A DNA stretch of 64,000 nt from Turritopsis dohrnii (GCA_027922465.2 BQMF02000479.1:248001-312000), one strand, 5' to 3'. Counted from the stretch's first letter, positions 1 to 11,950 are shown. The notes: generated by a model not told the origin, from the letters alone. Numbers and translations are program-made.

Positions 1-2376
1 GTTCAAAACAGAGCTATGTGAGTGGTGTTCTGTCTAACAAGTTAAAAATGACCATTTTAAAAACTGCTGCGCTTTAATTTATAAAGCTGGTATTTCCGGC
101 AAATCTTATCAGGAAGCGTTCAACTTCCGGGTGAAAAAATGATGAGAGTTCAAGGAGCTGATTGGAGTTATCAAGTAAAGCCATTTTTTATATCTATTTT
201 TCAATACACTCAAATCAAAGTTCGCAAAGTTTAAAGAAGAAAAGTAACCTATTAGCAGAATTTGTCGGATGGTTCTATGGTCGTTTCCGACTTTCCTTAG
301 CATTTTGCCAGATGTATTCTTTGTTGACCTCATAGTTTATTACAGTACTTTTTATAAATGTGTCAACTTACAATCATGCAGTAAATCTTCTTTGAGTGAG
401 TCGTGTTATAGAAATGGTTTCCATTGTCAGAATTCTGGCTGTACCAAACACTTCTAAACGATGTTGCTGTTTACTTGAACACTTGCTGTTTATTTGACAC
501 ACATTTTTTTGTATTTCAAGCTAATGGTATACCTGCTTTTAAGCTCTACTGAGTTTTACCACTTGACCAAATTCGTTACATTCCTTTTTATCATGAACCT
601 AAGATGTTTGCGAGGTAAAATGGAAATATATAGTGAGAATTATTCCCAGAAATCGATTTAGAGGCCATTCTAGAGACTTTGGAAACCAAAATTGTCTTCG
701 TCGTCCAACAAGTGGGCGACATTTTAGGCAAATTACCCTATTTATTTAGAATTATTTGTTTATTTTGTATACATCTGGAAAAAATCGTTATTAGGATGTT
801 GATTACTTCTCGGCAAGTTTAACAAGAACACAGTATAATGAAGCAAAAATTTCGATTTCAGGCTTTTGTTCTTTAATATTTTAAATGGAATATTAAGTGG
901 TTTTGCAACCTTTTGAGCAACGGGATCCAAATACATTATGGTGTAAACCTGTCTCAATAGTTTTTTGAATAACCGGCCCAATAAAAGAGGCGGTACCGGT
1001 CTTAGGCTTCCTTTTTAGACGGTATGACGGTATTTGACCCAAAATTTTGACGGTATGACGGTATTGCAGACCTCTGAAACTATAGCGATCGTTTTCACCA
1101 AATTCAAAGGTGTAGTCCCTTCCATTTTCAATTTCCCCGAAAAATTCATTAAAAACAAAGTTTCATTCGAGAAAAACAGCAACTAAAAGGTTCTATATTC
1201 AATACTCTACCAACTCATCACGGAAAAAAAGCATCTACCCAATAAATAAAAGCAAGAAAGAAAGGAAAAAGGAGGAAAAAAATAAAAAAGCTTAAAAGTT
1301 ACTTTAAGAAGATTCAACCTCAGTTATTGAAAAGAAATTGTCTGGCTGGAACGTCCTTCCTGAATATGTTGTATAACCACACTAAAGCACTGACAGGACG
1401 AAAGGTGGCTGTTAGTTTGTCCTTAAAATGCAGCATGGCCGGACAAAATTTCGAAAATATTTACAGAATAAAGAAATAGCAATATCGGAAAAAATTTCTT
1501 GACAAAATACAAAAAATCTAAAATATCAAATCACTAGTTGTAAGTAAAATTATAACACCATATTTCCAAAAAAGAAAAAATAACGTTTTCACAACATTGT
1601 CTTGACATATATAGGGACTGCGGAAAAAAATTATTGACTCCCCCTTACCCTCCTGCTCCGCACTCCCTGCATTATCTTTGTATAAAAGGAATGTTTGGAT
1701 CAAATATAAGCTATTTGTTTGTCTCAGGATGTGTATGAAACAAAAGAGTGTGTAATTTGATAAAGCAGTAATAGAGTAATGGACTAAAGAACAGTAAATT
1801 AATAAAGGCGATTTTTTAGATCTGATGATGAAACCTTAAATACCGATGTTAAATTGTTCTGAAAGTGTATGAACTTTCAAAAATTAATAGGTGCAAAAAT
1901 AACACTTCTTCTATGCTTTTATGTTACGATGTTTACTTAAGAAAACTATGCATATAGCAGAAGAAATCTCAAATATAATATTTGAGGATTAATTAGGCTA
2001 ATTATTACGTCTTCGTCTTCTTCACGATCCCAGTCAATGAGAAGATTGGGATCGCCTTCGACATCAGACTTCCTTCTTATTCACAAAGAAAAAAAGAAAA
2101 CCTCAAAAAACATTTGTTTTGCAAAATTATTTAGTAACAATTCATCCATTATCTGAGGAAAACTAGACTAGGCCGTTAGCCTCTCCCTCCTGATCGTGAA
2201 TCCCGATTTCCCGATATTACGTATCGGAGCTGAATAAAATTTACATAAAAAAGTAAAAAATAGTAAAATATTAAAATTTCAAATCAAAACATTCACGTAG
2301 AATTACATTGAAATGCGATTTCGTATGCCGTACTTTCTGACTATCATTTTTCATATTGATGCAAGAAGTCGCCTCC
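1..2376. other. Stretch with no supported gene
   Basis: Only short, low-complexity open frames occur, and none has a recognisable domain or a convincing pair of splice sites. A short motif, GACGGTATGACGGTATT, occurs twice near 1018-1066. The rest is AT-rich and non-repetitive by eye. Confidence 0.5.
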
Positions 2377-2575
2377 TCATTCACGTTCCAAACTCATGAT
2401 TGCATCTGTCAAGGTGATATCATTCCAGTCAGCTGGAATGTTAGGGCTTTTCATATAATGTTTCAATATGTCATCTTTGAACTATTAAAGAATAAAGATC
2501 CATGGTGGTAAAACATTCAATTGTCTGACAGTATCACTTGAAACGACAGTAGTATCAAAGCAATTATCTCGTCTG
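2377..2575 (-). pseudogene. 3'-terminal coding segment, possibly the end of the HEPN gene, interrupted by two stops
   Basis: On the minus strand one reading frame gives protein-like sequence (DNCFDTTVVSS, then LPPWIFIL). It meets TAA and TAG back to back at 2482-2487, and continues in the same frame with FKDDILKHYMKS and DWNDITLTDAIM to a TGA at 2377-2379. An AG lies at the 5' edge (near 2574), and another AG directly precedes the second half at 2475. The second half could therefore be a separate terminal exon (2377-2474). Its start phase needs one preceding base, which does not fit directly after the exon at 3378-3526, so an unseen exon would be required. I do not recognise the product. Confidence 0.35.
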
Positions 2576-2616
2576 TCGGTAATGCAAATGTAAACAACTC
2601 AAACACGTGCCAATAA

Positions 2617-3250
2617 GGCTTGGTTCACACCTGACGATTACGCCTGGTGTTTACGACGACAAAATATCAAAAAAATTGAGATACTTGAGAGTGTTCAGAC
2701 CTAGCAATTTTAATCTCGTAATCTTCGTAATCGTGAGGTCTGAACCAGGCCTTAACCTTTTCGTGAATCAACGCTTACTGAAAATATTCATCTTTCAAAA
2801 GTTTTCAATGATCTATTTATACGTATTTGCTTGAGTTTTTTTCTTGATGAAGTAGTAATATTTTAAGATTTCTACATTATTTTCTTTACAGTATAAAAGT
2901 GTTTTAAAAAAATATCAATCATCGTAATCGCCAATCATCAGGTCTGAACACTCTCAAGTATCTCAAAATACTTATTTCAAAATTGTTTCAAACACACTAT
3001 GTTTCTTTCCATTTTTAAGTTTAACTTCTTTGTAAAAATTGTAGCACGTACTCACACGATCTTAAAACAATAGAATTGGCGTAAAATTCAATAGATTCTT
3101 AAATACAATAGAGCGACTACGACGATAAAATATCAAATTTTTTTGATTACGACGATTACAAAAGTGTTCATAGACGGTTACGATGATTACGACGATTACA
3201 CTAAATTTTAATCGTCGTTATCGTCGTAATCGTCAGGTCTGAACCAGGCT
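2617..3250. mobile_element. MITE with 3-bp TAA target duplication
   Basis: The ends are imperfect inverted repeats: GGCTTGGTTCACACCTGACG at the left and the complement of AGCCTGGTTCAGACCTGACG at the right. Both are flanked by TAA (2614-2616 and 3251-3253). The interior repeats GATTACGACGATTACG-like blocks in both orientations, including an extra end-like copy near 2732-2757. There is no coding capacity. The 3-bp TAA duplication is typical of the PIF/Harbinger superfamily; family assignment is inference. It lies in what may be an intron of the HEPN gene. Confidence 0.65.
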
Positions 3251-3377
3251 TAATAGCATATTCAAATGTTTCCAATAACCGATACCCAAAAATAAGAGAT
3301 AATAAATGCTTCTTATACCATGGAATTTTCGTTTAGAAACATGTTTTTATCAAAGTGTCATTTTTGACCGCTTTTAC

Positions 3378-3526
3378 CTTCACAATAAAGTATTTCCAGT
3401 AGTCATCAGATTGCAAACCAGGACTTGCTTCAATATCCCAATCGCGTGTTTTTGGACACTTGCGATAGTTTTTGTAGTAGTGAAACTTTCTTCCATCTTT
3501 GTATTTTTCATCCACCGATGAGCAAC
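3378..3526 (-). CDS. Internal exon, candidate fourth exon of the HEPN gene
   Basis: This is a 149-nt open segment between a good acceptor (TTCAAAG, then GTTGC) and a good donor (AAG, then GTAAAAG). It encodes a charged, tyrosine-rich stretch including DEKYKDGRKFHYYKNY, then DWDIEASPGLQSDDYWKYF. It starts with the last two bases of a codon and ends on a whole codon. The start phase fits the exon at 9555-9668, giving a glycine across the junction. I do not recognise the domain. It lies 249 bp downstream of the GTPase stop codon on the same strand, and could instead belong to another, partly deleted gene copy. Confidence 0.5.
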
Positions 3527-3774
3527 CTTTGAATAATTAATTAGGAAATAAATTAAACAAATCTTTTACAATTGATTGTGCTATAAATCTTATAATAGAA
3601 AAGTTAGAATGCTTTTTGCTTCACGTAAAAAAAAGCAAGAAAGTTATGAACAAATACGAATTAAAACAAAATGCCTTATTCATTAAAACTACTGAACTAT
3701 CAAAATGAAAAGATGCATGACTTGATTACTAAAGTTTGGACTCAAGGATTCAATGATTAAGTTTCACCAAAAAT

Positions 3775-6700
3775 CTAGAATAACTCAATGGACTTAAATC
3801 TAGAAAAATCAACAATACCTGCGGTACATAGGAATTTTTTATTTGAAGTGATTAACACGTTGCAGTTCTCAATAACCATAACTGAAGTGTTGGTAATATG
3901 CCATCCAAACAGACCTTGAGGTCTATGTTTGATACAGGAATGATTTATATCAGTATGCCCAGTCACTGATCTTTGGCAGAACTCTCCACAAAAATAGCAT
4001 TGATGGTCACAACCCCACATCTCATCAATGACTTTTTCTATTGATTCGCTATTCAATTCAAAGACATGATCTTTCTTTTTCAACTCAATGAAACTGCCGA
4101 TATCTTTCATTACTTCGGATTGGAATGCTTCCACATCAACTTGCTCCAAGAAATCTTTTGACTTGAAAGACTTTACATTGATATAAATATTTCTCTTTGA
4201 AGCCTCCTTTTGAAATTTGCTCAGCCAATTTGTAAACGACTCGTTCTTTTCATTTATCTCAAATTGGAAAACTCCATTCAATAACAGCCCACACAAGTTA
4301 TACTCATGTTCTATTTCTTCTTTCCAGTCACGATTAGCAGCGTAGTCTTTCAACCATTTAATGCAACACTCTTTCGGGGATTTAATGTAGAGAATGGTAT
4401 CTTCAAAGGAATTCTTTTCAGCAAGGCTTTTTAAAACTCTCTTAAGCAAACTAAACTTTGGCTGAAAATCTTGCCTCAACTTTTGCTCAAATGTGAACTG
4501 CAACCGCTGATTCATGCGTTTATCAATTGGTCCAGAAAGGTCTTTGAAAAATTCTTCCTTCCCTTTCCTTAATAACTGGGTTGAGTGGAATTTATACATA
4601 AACACTTCGTAGTAGTGTTTCTTTAATTCTTGAATCTTTTTCTTCAGGCTGTGTTTTTCTTCGTAACGATTTTGAAGATCACGAAACACAATTATTGCGT
4701 AGTCTGCTATTCTTACTAATAACTTTGCTTTAAGACTTTCTTTAATGCTGAACTGGTTTGAACTATTTCCATTGAATTGATCAATTTTATCAGTAACTTT
4801 CTTAAATACCTTTTCCACCATATTTTCATTAAAAGGTGTGTCACTTTCTTTGGTGAGAAGTTGCAAACTATGCTCGATGTTTTCGACTATACTCTCAACA
4901 GCTCTGTGGACTTGTTTGATTATTGAGTTTTTTGATATATCGGGTTGAAATGTGTGAGTTATGTGACTTAACGAAACATCAGTCAAATTAAAATCGACTG
5001 CATTCTCACAGTAGACTCCACTTTCACCTAATAATAAATAATCGATTGCTGTATTTAGGTATTCATCGGGGCCTTTCATCGCTTCCTTCACCATTTCGCT
5101 AACTTTCTCTCCATTTCCTTCATTGCAACTCATTTGCATATATAATGGGATAGAATACCTGCAAATTTTCATCATCAGCTTAGCAATAAAACTTAATTCA
5201 AAGCTGAAGTTTGCTTTATTGTCAAACATGTTTGACGGCGTAAATACTTCGAACACTTCTTTTGGCATATCTTCACTGAATTGCTTCTTAATTTGTGAAT
5301 GCTTATCAACTAATTCTTCAGCAGTCTTTAGCAGTTCTCTTGCTTTGTTTTCTGCTTCTATTTCCCTTTTATTACCAATCATTCCCTTTACAAAATATTT
5401 AATTTTCGAAACTTTGTGTTCTCCTTTCTCCGGCATAAGACTGTTGTGAGCTTCTACTATATCATTGTCCTCCTTGAGCCCTTTCCGCACAAAATTCTTA
5501 ATTTTAGATGAAATTTTACCTTTCCCTATTATTTCGTCTTTGCCAATTTCAAGTACCTGCTGCGATGGGGGTACAACAGGATATGTCTGTTCTTGAAGCA
5601 GAGATGCTCTCAACTGCTGATGATTGTCAAAAAGAATAATCTTGACAACTCTTTCTACATCTACTTTCAGTTCATTCTTTCCAACTTCTAAGTCAATCTC
5701 AATTTCTTTCCACATGTTTTCAAAACAAATTTCTAGGTATTCCTCTGCGGTGGTGACTTCAGTACTTTCTAGGTCTTTTACCAGCATTCTAACTCTTTTT
5801 TGAATTTCTTCTCTATACTTCTGATCATTTTCGTTCATATCAGTTTCTTTAAGTTTCTTTTCATATTTCACTTCCTTTGTAAATCCTTCCTTTAAGTGTA
5901 CTGTCTTTTCATTCAACTTAAGCTTCACTAAATTCAGATAATTCAAAGCAATATCTTTGTTCGGATGATTGTTTAAATAACTGGCCATCTCTTTTTGAAA
6001 TTTATCCAGCAACTTACATAACAGAGTGTCAGTTTCCTCCATGCCTTTGTTGAATGCCTCTTGCAAATCTCTGATTTTGTTACTTCCTCCCATTTCTATT
6101 TGTATAATTTCTTTCCTCTTCATAAAAAATTCGTGAAATCCTTGGAACTTTTGGAAGAGTTCTGCTTCAGTTTGCTCAAAAACTTTAATCTCCAGAGAAT
6201 TTCTGAAACTGAAAATAAAATCATGAGATATTATGCTCTTCCACAAATCTTTGATACGATACCCCAATTCCTCAAATGTGGAAAACATTGATATTGAATT
6301 GCCGAAGTCATTCAGCAACCAATCTTTGACATTCTTGACATGGTCACTGTATCCAGGATTACTTGCTGCCATTGGTGGATCACTTATCCATAGATCTGAA
6401 AAATATCCTATATGTGTCTTTGGGTTGTCTTTGTATCCCACTTGACTTGCTGCCTCTAAAGTTACCTCGTTCAAGTTTTTCTCAAGAATTTTTTTTCCTT
6501 CTTCCAATTTTTGCTCCGCATCAGGAACATTTTGATGCACAAACATGCACGCTTGCCTGAAATCCAGTCTTGCATTAACACTTTTCATTTTCAAAAATGC
6601 ATGAATAGAAATTTGAAGGATGTATTTCAACTCATTCATATTTTCCCCTTTGATGTTTAATATTGAGATGTTTGCAAGTCCAATACTTAAAGCAGCCAAC

Positions 6701-8952
6701 TCGTTGTCTCTAAGAAAACAATCATTTCCATATTCTGATGCACGGAAACCCTCCGTGTCGATGATGAGGACGTAGCCAAACTTGAATCTAGCTTCTACAG
6801 GAAACAGCTGCATATATACTCCTCTGGTACATCGGCCGGCACTTACGGCAAATTTTGCACCAAACATTGTATTTAGAAGTGTAGACTTTCCTGAACTGGT
6901 TAGACCAATGACAGACACTATAAAGAGCTTTTTCTCTCCAACTAGGCTCTGTAGCTCATTAAAAACAGCCCGTACCCAAAGGATGGGAATATTATAAACA
7001 TTTCCATCCATGATTTCTAAAGAATAACCATTCAGCAAAAGGTTTGCTCCAAGTGTTGGTAGTGATTTTTGAAATTCCTGTATTCCGTGTTCCAGCGTCG
7101 TACTCTCTTCAAGCGTCTCGTAATACAGAGCAATTTCCCGGATGATATTTTGAATTGTAAAAAATCCGTCTTCGTATGCCTTTCTTGCCATTCTCGCCTC
7201 TGACTTGGCAGTTTCCAGGGTCTGTACATCAGCATTTTCTTGTATCTTTTCTTCCAACTGATTAAGCATATCAATATGATGTCCTTTTAGATGTGATACT
7301 TTACTGGAATTTCTTTGGTCTAACTTGCATTTCAGCCACAGAAGATAGTAATGAGCTCTTGCAGAATGTTCTTCAAAGCATATTCTGAGATAATCGACTA
7401 TCGAACGAATGAATTTGGTGGCATCTATGTCACTGACTACCGAACTAAAATCAAATCTTCTAATATTTTTCATCTGTTGTACTACGTCGTTCCTTTGGCT
7501 TGAATAAATTGGTTGGATTCTTTTCCGACTCAAATCAGACAAGGATTTCCAAGACGTTCCGGTCTGTAACTGTAATAGGATGTCTTTTGAATTGTCATCG
7601 TCATTTGGAGTGATGTATGTTTCAAAAACCAATTCAGCAGCTCTTTTTCCACCAATGATATCTGGTATCTCTTCATCGCTTGACAATTGGAATCCTTTGC
7701 AATCAGCAATCACCTTTTCTAGGGTTTTATGCTCCCTTTCTTCACCATGGTTTAGTTTTTCCAAAACTTCGTTTTTCAGATCCAATAAACTCTTAGCTTT
7801 TCCATTTTTTGACATCCCAAGAATTAACTTTTCTTTACAAAATTCTTTACCAAATGTATCCGACAAAACTTTAAGATCTTTTCTCCATGAAGTATCATCC
7901 AATGTTTTTGAAAGGATGATGTAAACATCTTTATTTTCTGCAATAATCTTATAGATAACATCTATTGTTGATGAAATTTCTTCGATGTTGACCAAAACAA
8001 AGATGACATCTGAAATATGACAGATGTAATTTGTGACTTTCTGGTTATATCTCAAGTCTCCTCTCATATTCAGAAACATAGCCAAATCTGAAAATGAATC
8101 ATCTTTTTTCTGTGATGGCAAATACCAAGTGCTTTCTACTGTTCCACTGCTTATCAATCTTTCTTCTCCACCACGAACACTATCTTTGTTGTAAAACGTA
8201 TGATGATGATTCTTGTTAGCAACATAATTCAGGAGAGCAGACTTTGAAAAACATGGTCGACCTACTCTCATCATACTGATAACAGTGGTACTTGCATCAA
8301 AGATTGCGGTTTCCATTTTAGAGTTGTCTTTACTTTTCCAAACTGGCTCCAGTGATCTTAATGACCAACTTGCAACGGTAGGAATTCCATCAGTGTTGTA
8401 GTAAACAAAGGGAACAGCAAGTTTACAGGTAAACAGACTTTCCACAACTCTCTGCTTCATGGAAGGATTGCAGCAGCTGAAAGCAACATTGATGACATCG
8501 AGTGGACTTTCAAGACTTTCATCTTCTTGGTTGAAATCAAAACTTGCCATCAGATCGAATATGTCTTCTTTTTCTTTCTTGAGATCCTTATAAAAACTTT
8601 CTCTCCCTGTGTAATTTTTTGAGAGAATTGCTTCAAGTATCCTTGTTGCAATAGTTTCGATAGTTACGGGAGCTTGATCTCGCTTTCTTCCAATCATAAC
8701 ATCATTCAGGCAGATTTCTTTCCCACCATCAAGCTTCAGCACTGCTCTCAGTTGATTAATTCTCTTTTCCATATCCTGTTTTTGATAATGTTGAATACCT
8801 TCTCCATGCGCATTGTGAAATTCTATGAGAAAGAAATTTTCATTTATTTTAATTTCGCACATAGAGTAAGATTCAATATAATTCAATCCATCGAAGATGA
8901 TTGGATGAAGAACTGGGAAAAGGGTGTCTATTAAGAGTACGGCATTGGACAT
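3775..8952 (-). CDS. Interferon-inducible very large GTPase-like protein (VLIG/GVIN1 family)
   Basis: A single 1725-codon exon encodes a VLIG-type giant GTPase. The P-loop GLTSSGKST lies near residue 683, the switch DTEGFR near 731, and the family-typical HQN motif in place of a usual NKxD near 804. An N-terminal VLIG-like region precedes it. About 800 residues of charged, partly coiled-coil helices follow. The C-terminus carries a Cys/His cluster (CDHQCYFCGEFCQR, then CIKHRPQG) near residues 1645-1682, as in vertebrate GVIN proteins. Family members are cytosolic or nuclear, are immune-inducible in vertebrates, and are encoded by one giant exon; immune function here is inference. The protein is shorter than the roughly 2400 residues of mammalian VLIG-1. 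An in-frame TAG lies 7 codons beyond the last upstream sense codons, at a possible AG acceptor, so a short 5' exon cannot be excluded. A fragment of this gene is copied at 27181-27346. Confidence 0.9.
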   Translation of the reverse strand: MSNAVLLIDTLFPVLHPIIFDGLNYIESYSMCEIKINENFFLIEFHNAHGEGIQHYQKQDMEKRINQLRAVLKLDGGKEICLNDVMIGRKRDQAPVTIETIATRILEAILSKNYTGRESFYKDLKKEKEDIFDLMASFDFNQEDESLESPLDVINVAFSCCNPSMKQRVVESLFTCKLAVPFVYYNTDGIPTVASWSLRSLEPVWKSKDNSKMETAIFDASTTVISMMRVGRPCFSKSALLNYVANKNHHHTFYNKDSVRGGEERLISSGTVESTWYLPSQKKDDSFSDLAMFLNMRGDLRYNQKVTNYICHISDVIFVLVNIEEISSTIDVIYKIIAENKDVYIILSKTLDDTSWRKDLKVLSDTFGKEFCKEKLILGMSKNGKAKSLLDLKNEVLEKLNHGEEREHKTLEKVIADCKGFQLSSDEEIPDIIGGKRAAELVFETYITPNDDDNSKDILLQLQTGTSWKSLSDLSRKRIQPIYSSQRNDVVQQMKNIRRFDFSSVVSDIDATKFIRSIVDYLRICFEEHSARAHYYLLWLKCKLDQRNSSKVSHLKGHHIDMLNQLEEKIQENADVQTLETAKSEARMARKAYEDGFFTIQNIIREIALYYETLEESTTLEHGIQEFQKSLPTLGANLLLNGYSLEIMDGNVYNIPILWVRAVFNELQSLVGEKKLFIVSVIGLTSSGKSTLLNTMFGAKFAVSAGRCTRGVYMQLFPVEARFKFGYVLIIDTEGFRASEYGNDCFLRDNELAALSIGLANISILNIKGENMNELKYILQISIHAFLKMKSVNARLDFRQACMFVHQNVPDAEQKLEEGKKILEKNLNEVTLEAASQVGYKDNPKTHIGYFSDLWISDPPMAASNPGYSDHVKNVKDWLLNDFGNSISMFSTFEELGYRIKDLWKSIISHDFIFSFRNSLEIKVFEQTEAELFQKFQGFHEFFMKRKEIIQIEMGGSNKIRDLQEAFNKGMEETDTLLCKLLDKFQKEMASYLNNHPNKDIALNYLNLVKLKLNEKTVHLKEGFTKEVKYEKKLKETDMNENDQKYREEIQKRVRMLVKDLESTEVTTAEEYLEICFENMWKEIEIDLEVGKNELKVDVERVVKIILFDNHQQLRASLLQEQTYPVVPPSQQVLEIGKDEIIGKGKISSKIKNFVRKGLKEDNDIVEAHNSLMPEKGEHKVSKIKYFVKGMIGNKREIEAENKARELLKTAEELVDKHSQIKKQFSEDMPKEVFEVFTPSNMFDNKANFSFELSFIAKLMMKICRYSIPLYMQMSCNEGNGEKVSEMVKEAMKGPDEYLNTAIDYLLLGESGVYCENAVDFNLTDVSLSHITHTFQPDISKNSIIKQVHRAVESIVENIEHSLQLLTKESDTPFNENMVEKVFKKVTDKIDQFNGNSSNQFSIKESLKAKLLVRIADYAIIVFRDLQNRYEEKHSLKKKIQELKKHYYEVFMYKFHSTQLLRKGKEEFFKDLSGPIDKRMNQRLQFTFEQKLRQDFQPKFSLLKRVLKSLAEKNSFEDTILYIKSPKECCIKWLKDYAANRDWKEEIEHEYNLCGLLLNGVFQFEINEKNESFTNWLSKFQKEASKRNIYINVKSFKSKDFLEQVDVEAFQSEVMKDIGSFIELKKKDHVFELNSESIEKVIDEMWGCDHQCYFCGEFCQRSVTGHTDINHSCIKHRPQGLFGWHITNTSVMVIENCNVLITSNKKFLCTAGIVDFSRFKSIELF

Positions 8953-9554
8953 ATGAAAGGAATAACAAATTGTCCAACAACTTAGTATAAATTCATTAAA
9001 CGCGGACTATGAATTCAACAGACAGCGTTCACAATTCCAGATTGAAATGACTTGATCTAAGTATCTTTCAAACCAAATTGCCGAAACATTTTGAGAAAAA
9101 GATTTCACTGGACTTTGGCTTAAATGGGCGTGTTTATAGGACAATTTAGAGTTTATTCGTTCTGCAAGGCAGAGGAAATATGAAAGCCGGAATTACGAAG
9201 AAGTTTGACGAGTTATGTCATATTTGGTGAAGATCGGTTCTTTAAAAGACACTTGTATGACGTCTGAAAATTCACAGGAAGAATTTTAAGGATTTCATAT
9301 TTCAAACTGTAGTAGGTTGCTGGGAATCAAATTTCAAAAACTGGCTACAAAATAAACGTAAATTCCCTAAATTAATTCCTGGTTTGGTTACGATCATGGA
9401 AGCCCATAAAAGTATGTCTTTTTAACAGTACTTGAGGGTGTTTAATAACTGATTTTGGCGACTTGCGATTGAATAGATTTACGAATGTCCTTGTGTTTTT
9501 ATGTGTCCATGTGTTAAGATTAAGTTGAAAATGTTTAGCAGGAAATTTTGATAC
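8953..9554. other. GTPase upstream region, no gene seen
   Basis: This would hold the promoter or 5' leader of the giant GTPase gene. No TATA box or known inducible element could be assigned with confidence. A possible AG acceptor lies about 60 nt upstream of the GTPase ATG. Confidence 0.3.
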
Positions 9555-9668
9555 CTGGGTTATTTTCTGACTTATAATCTTGGATTTGCTTTGTAAGGTC
9601 ATCTACTCCATCAAGAAGATCTGGTTTTAATGAAGGTAAATCAACGCCAGCAGGGGCATTTAGAGTTT
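9555..9668 (-). CDS. Internal exon, candidate third exon of the HEPN gene
   Basis: This 114-nt exon lies between acceptor TTTCTAG and donor CAG/GTATCA. It encodes an acidic stretch (APAGVDLPSLKPDLLDGVDD, then LTKQIQDYKSENNP). It starts with two bases of a split codon and ends with one. The exon at 33957-34023 leaves one base, which makes a Glu codon across the junction. The exon at 3378-3526 supplies two, which makes a Gly codon. No domain is recognised. The agreement of both phases is the main reason to link it to the HEPN gene. Confidence 0.45.
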
Positions 9669-10257
9669 CTAGAAAATATGAAGCGAATAATGGGTTAATT
9701 TCTGAAAAGTAACAAATGTAATTTTACTGGCAGTTAGAGAAATTTTCCATTTAACTACATAGGATCTAGTTGAATTAATACGTCCCACGAATTTTATAAT
9801 AATCTCCCGTCACCATGTAAATTTTCAGGTCTCTAGTAACCGTAATAAAGATTTTTAACCAAGTAATTGTTAGGTCTATATCTATACTCAAAAGTTCACA
9901 AAAGATTTATGTGTACACAAACCGTTAAATGTCATTATGTCTGGTTCTGACGAGGTAGGCACAGTAAAGATGACAAGTTTAACACTAACTTTATTTTACT
10001 TTTCTTCTTTCTTATTTTTATTTTTTCTATTTTACTGTAATTGTCATCAAAATATTTATCTGACTATGTGCGGAATTTTTTAATTTTATTTGGCAGGCAT
10101 CGGTAAAAGAGTCTAAGCAGGTTGGCGTTACACAAGTTTGTAATTGGAAAAGGAGGAATTTGGGCAACGTTGTTACGTAACAGGAGGTCATCATGTCAGA
10201 TTGGACGAAATTTCTTTCACATGAAACCGTTTTACCCATACAGTTGCACGCAGACAC
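9669..10257. other. Gene-free interval
   Basis: AT-rich sequence with no coding signal I can support. It ends at the TTA that precedes the Harbinger-type end at 10261. Confidence 0.3.
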
Positions 10258-10470
10258 TTAAGCGTAGTTCACACTGCGCGTTTAAATTATACACCGTCGA
10301 TAAACGCATTTTTACACGCGGTGTTTAATATAAACGCACAATCTGAGCAAAATAAGAGCACTCATTTTGCAAACATTTCTTTATAAACCCGATGTATATA
10401 GACGGTGTATATGTTACGGGGAATATGATAAATTGAGAATTATGCATATTCCCCAGTTATTATGCATAAT

Positions 10471-10501
10471 AACCCTAATCCTAAACCTAACCCTAACCCT
10501 A
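10471..10501. repeat. Short telomere-like CCCTAA tract
   Basis: A degenerate run of AACCCTAA-type units (about five) matches the metazoan TTAGGG telomere repeat in complement. It is too short and too far from any end to mark a chromosome terminus. Confidence 0.5.
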
Positions 10502-11081
10502 TCGAGAATAATGTAAAATAAAACAGCCCTAAAGGGCGGTAACTCAGCCGATATAACAATTATGATTGCGATTAAATTGTGCTCAATGTTACATTACAGG
10601 CAAGCCCTTTGAGATGACGCTTATAGTAAGAAGCTAGTACGAAGTGAGGAAGACTAAATAAATTGCAGAAATATATCTAACATAAATTATGTAAAATTAT
10701 ATGAATCGAAGTCTTTCACAATTGTATTGACTTCAACACTATTAAATCTATTGCAATCAAATGAGTAAAAATAGGTCAAACTTGCTTAAAAAAGAAAGAC
10801 CTTGTCAAATCTGCAAAAGTGACGGCCAAATTTAACATTAGGACCTTCTAATTGTACTTTGTGCAAACCTTCCAAATTTTGCCAGAAATGCGAAACATAT
10901 TTAAGTAAACGTTACATGAAACTGTTCACAACTTGGATTAGTAGGAGCAGGAGAAACTTGGGCATTTCAAAGATTTTATCCATGACAATATAAAAATTAT
11001 ATTGTATATAATTTTAATCAACATAACATACAATATGAAAATCTATTTCTACTAAACCTTCCAGTGGCGAATCAAGAAGTA

Positions 11082-11499
11082 CCTTAAGGGGATTTACTTT
11101 TGCGTGGACTCATTTTTGTGAGGAACGGTTTCAGAGCGTTTTGTGTGTATTAACTTTTTGCGAGTCAGATATTCTCAAGGAAAATGTTTGGATTTTTTTT
11201 GCGAATGTGAACAAAATGCAATGCGTGTATTTTATAACAGAAATAGCAGCGAAAATCACCATTTCCATGCCTGCCACATTGCAAAACCAATACCCATTGG
11301 TTGATAAGTACAAGGAAACAGTTGATATGCGAAAGGTACATAGAGCCCAAAAATGAGCAAATAAAATCATAATTTTGCGTGTATTTTTTTTCCGAATCGT
11401 TCATGTCTTGACATTTTCCGTGGATTTATTTTTGCGTATTTGGCCAAAATTCGCGAAAGTCGCAAAAGTTAATCGACGCAAAACAAAATCCCCTTAAGG
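11082..11499. mobile_element. MITE, CCTTAAGGGGATTT ends, TA target duplication, copy 1
   Basis: The terminal inverted repeats begin CCTTAAGGGGATTT and are flanked by TA (11080-11081 and 11500-11501). The subterminal parts are rich in TTTTGCG blocks. The duplicated sequence at about 13405-13435 has a single TA where this element sits, so the target is TA, as in Tc1/mariner-type elements. There is no coding capacity. Confidence 0.7.
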
Positions 11500-11950
11500 T
11501 AAGTTGCAACTTGTGTAAGAGAGTGTTAACAAATCAAACATAAAAGAAAAACATTCAAACAATGCCATTGGTGATATAAACCGAATTGACAAATTATGTT
11601 AATGCGCTCCACAAGTTGCGCCTGCCCTCAAGATCCGCCACTGACTGCATATTACCATTTGAATCTTTTCATGGAGTCTATATATTAATAGCCGATTCTC
11701 CGTCTGTTTGTTTGTTTGTTTGTTTGTTTGTTTGTCTGTCACGCAAAATGGTAGATTGAGTTGTGAGCGAAATTATTTCTTTTTTTGTGTGCGACGTGAG
11801 TTCGAAGCAAATACATTGCAACCCCAATCGAACGTGACTTTTTTTGGCTGATGAACTAATAGGAACAAGAAGCCGCTCGGCTTGAAGACTTCAGGACATA
11901 CCACAACGATACATATCTAGTCTCAAAAATACAACGTTTCCGAATTGCCC

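Noticed and set aside
11141..11404. Overlapping short frames within the MITE
   Set aside because: They fall inside a non-coding element found elsewhere in altered form, with no conserved frame.
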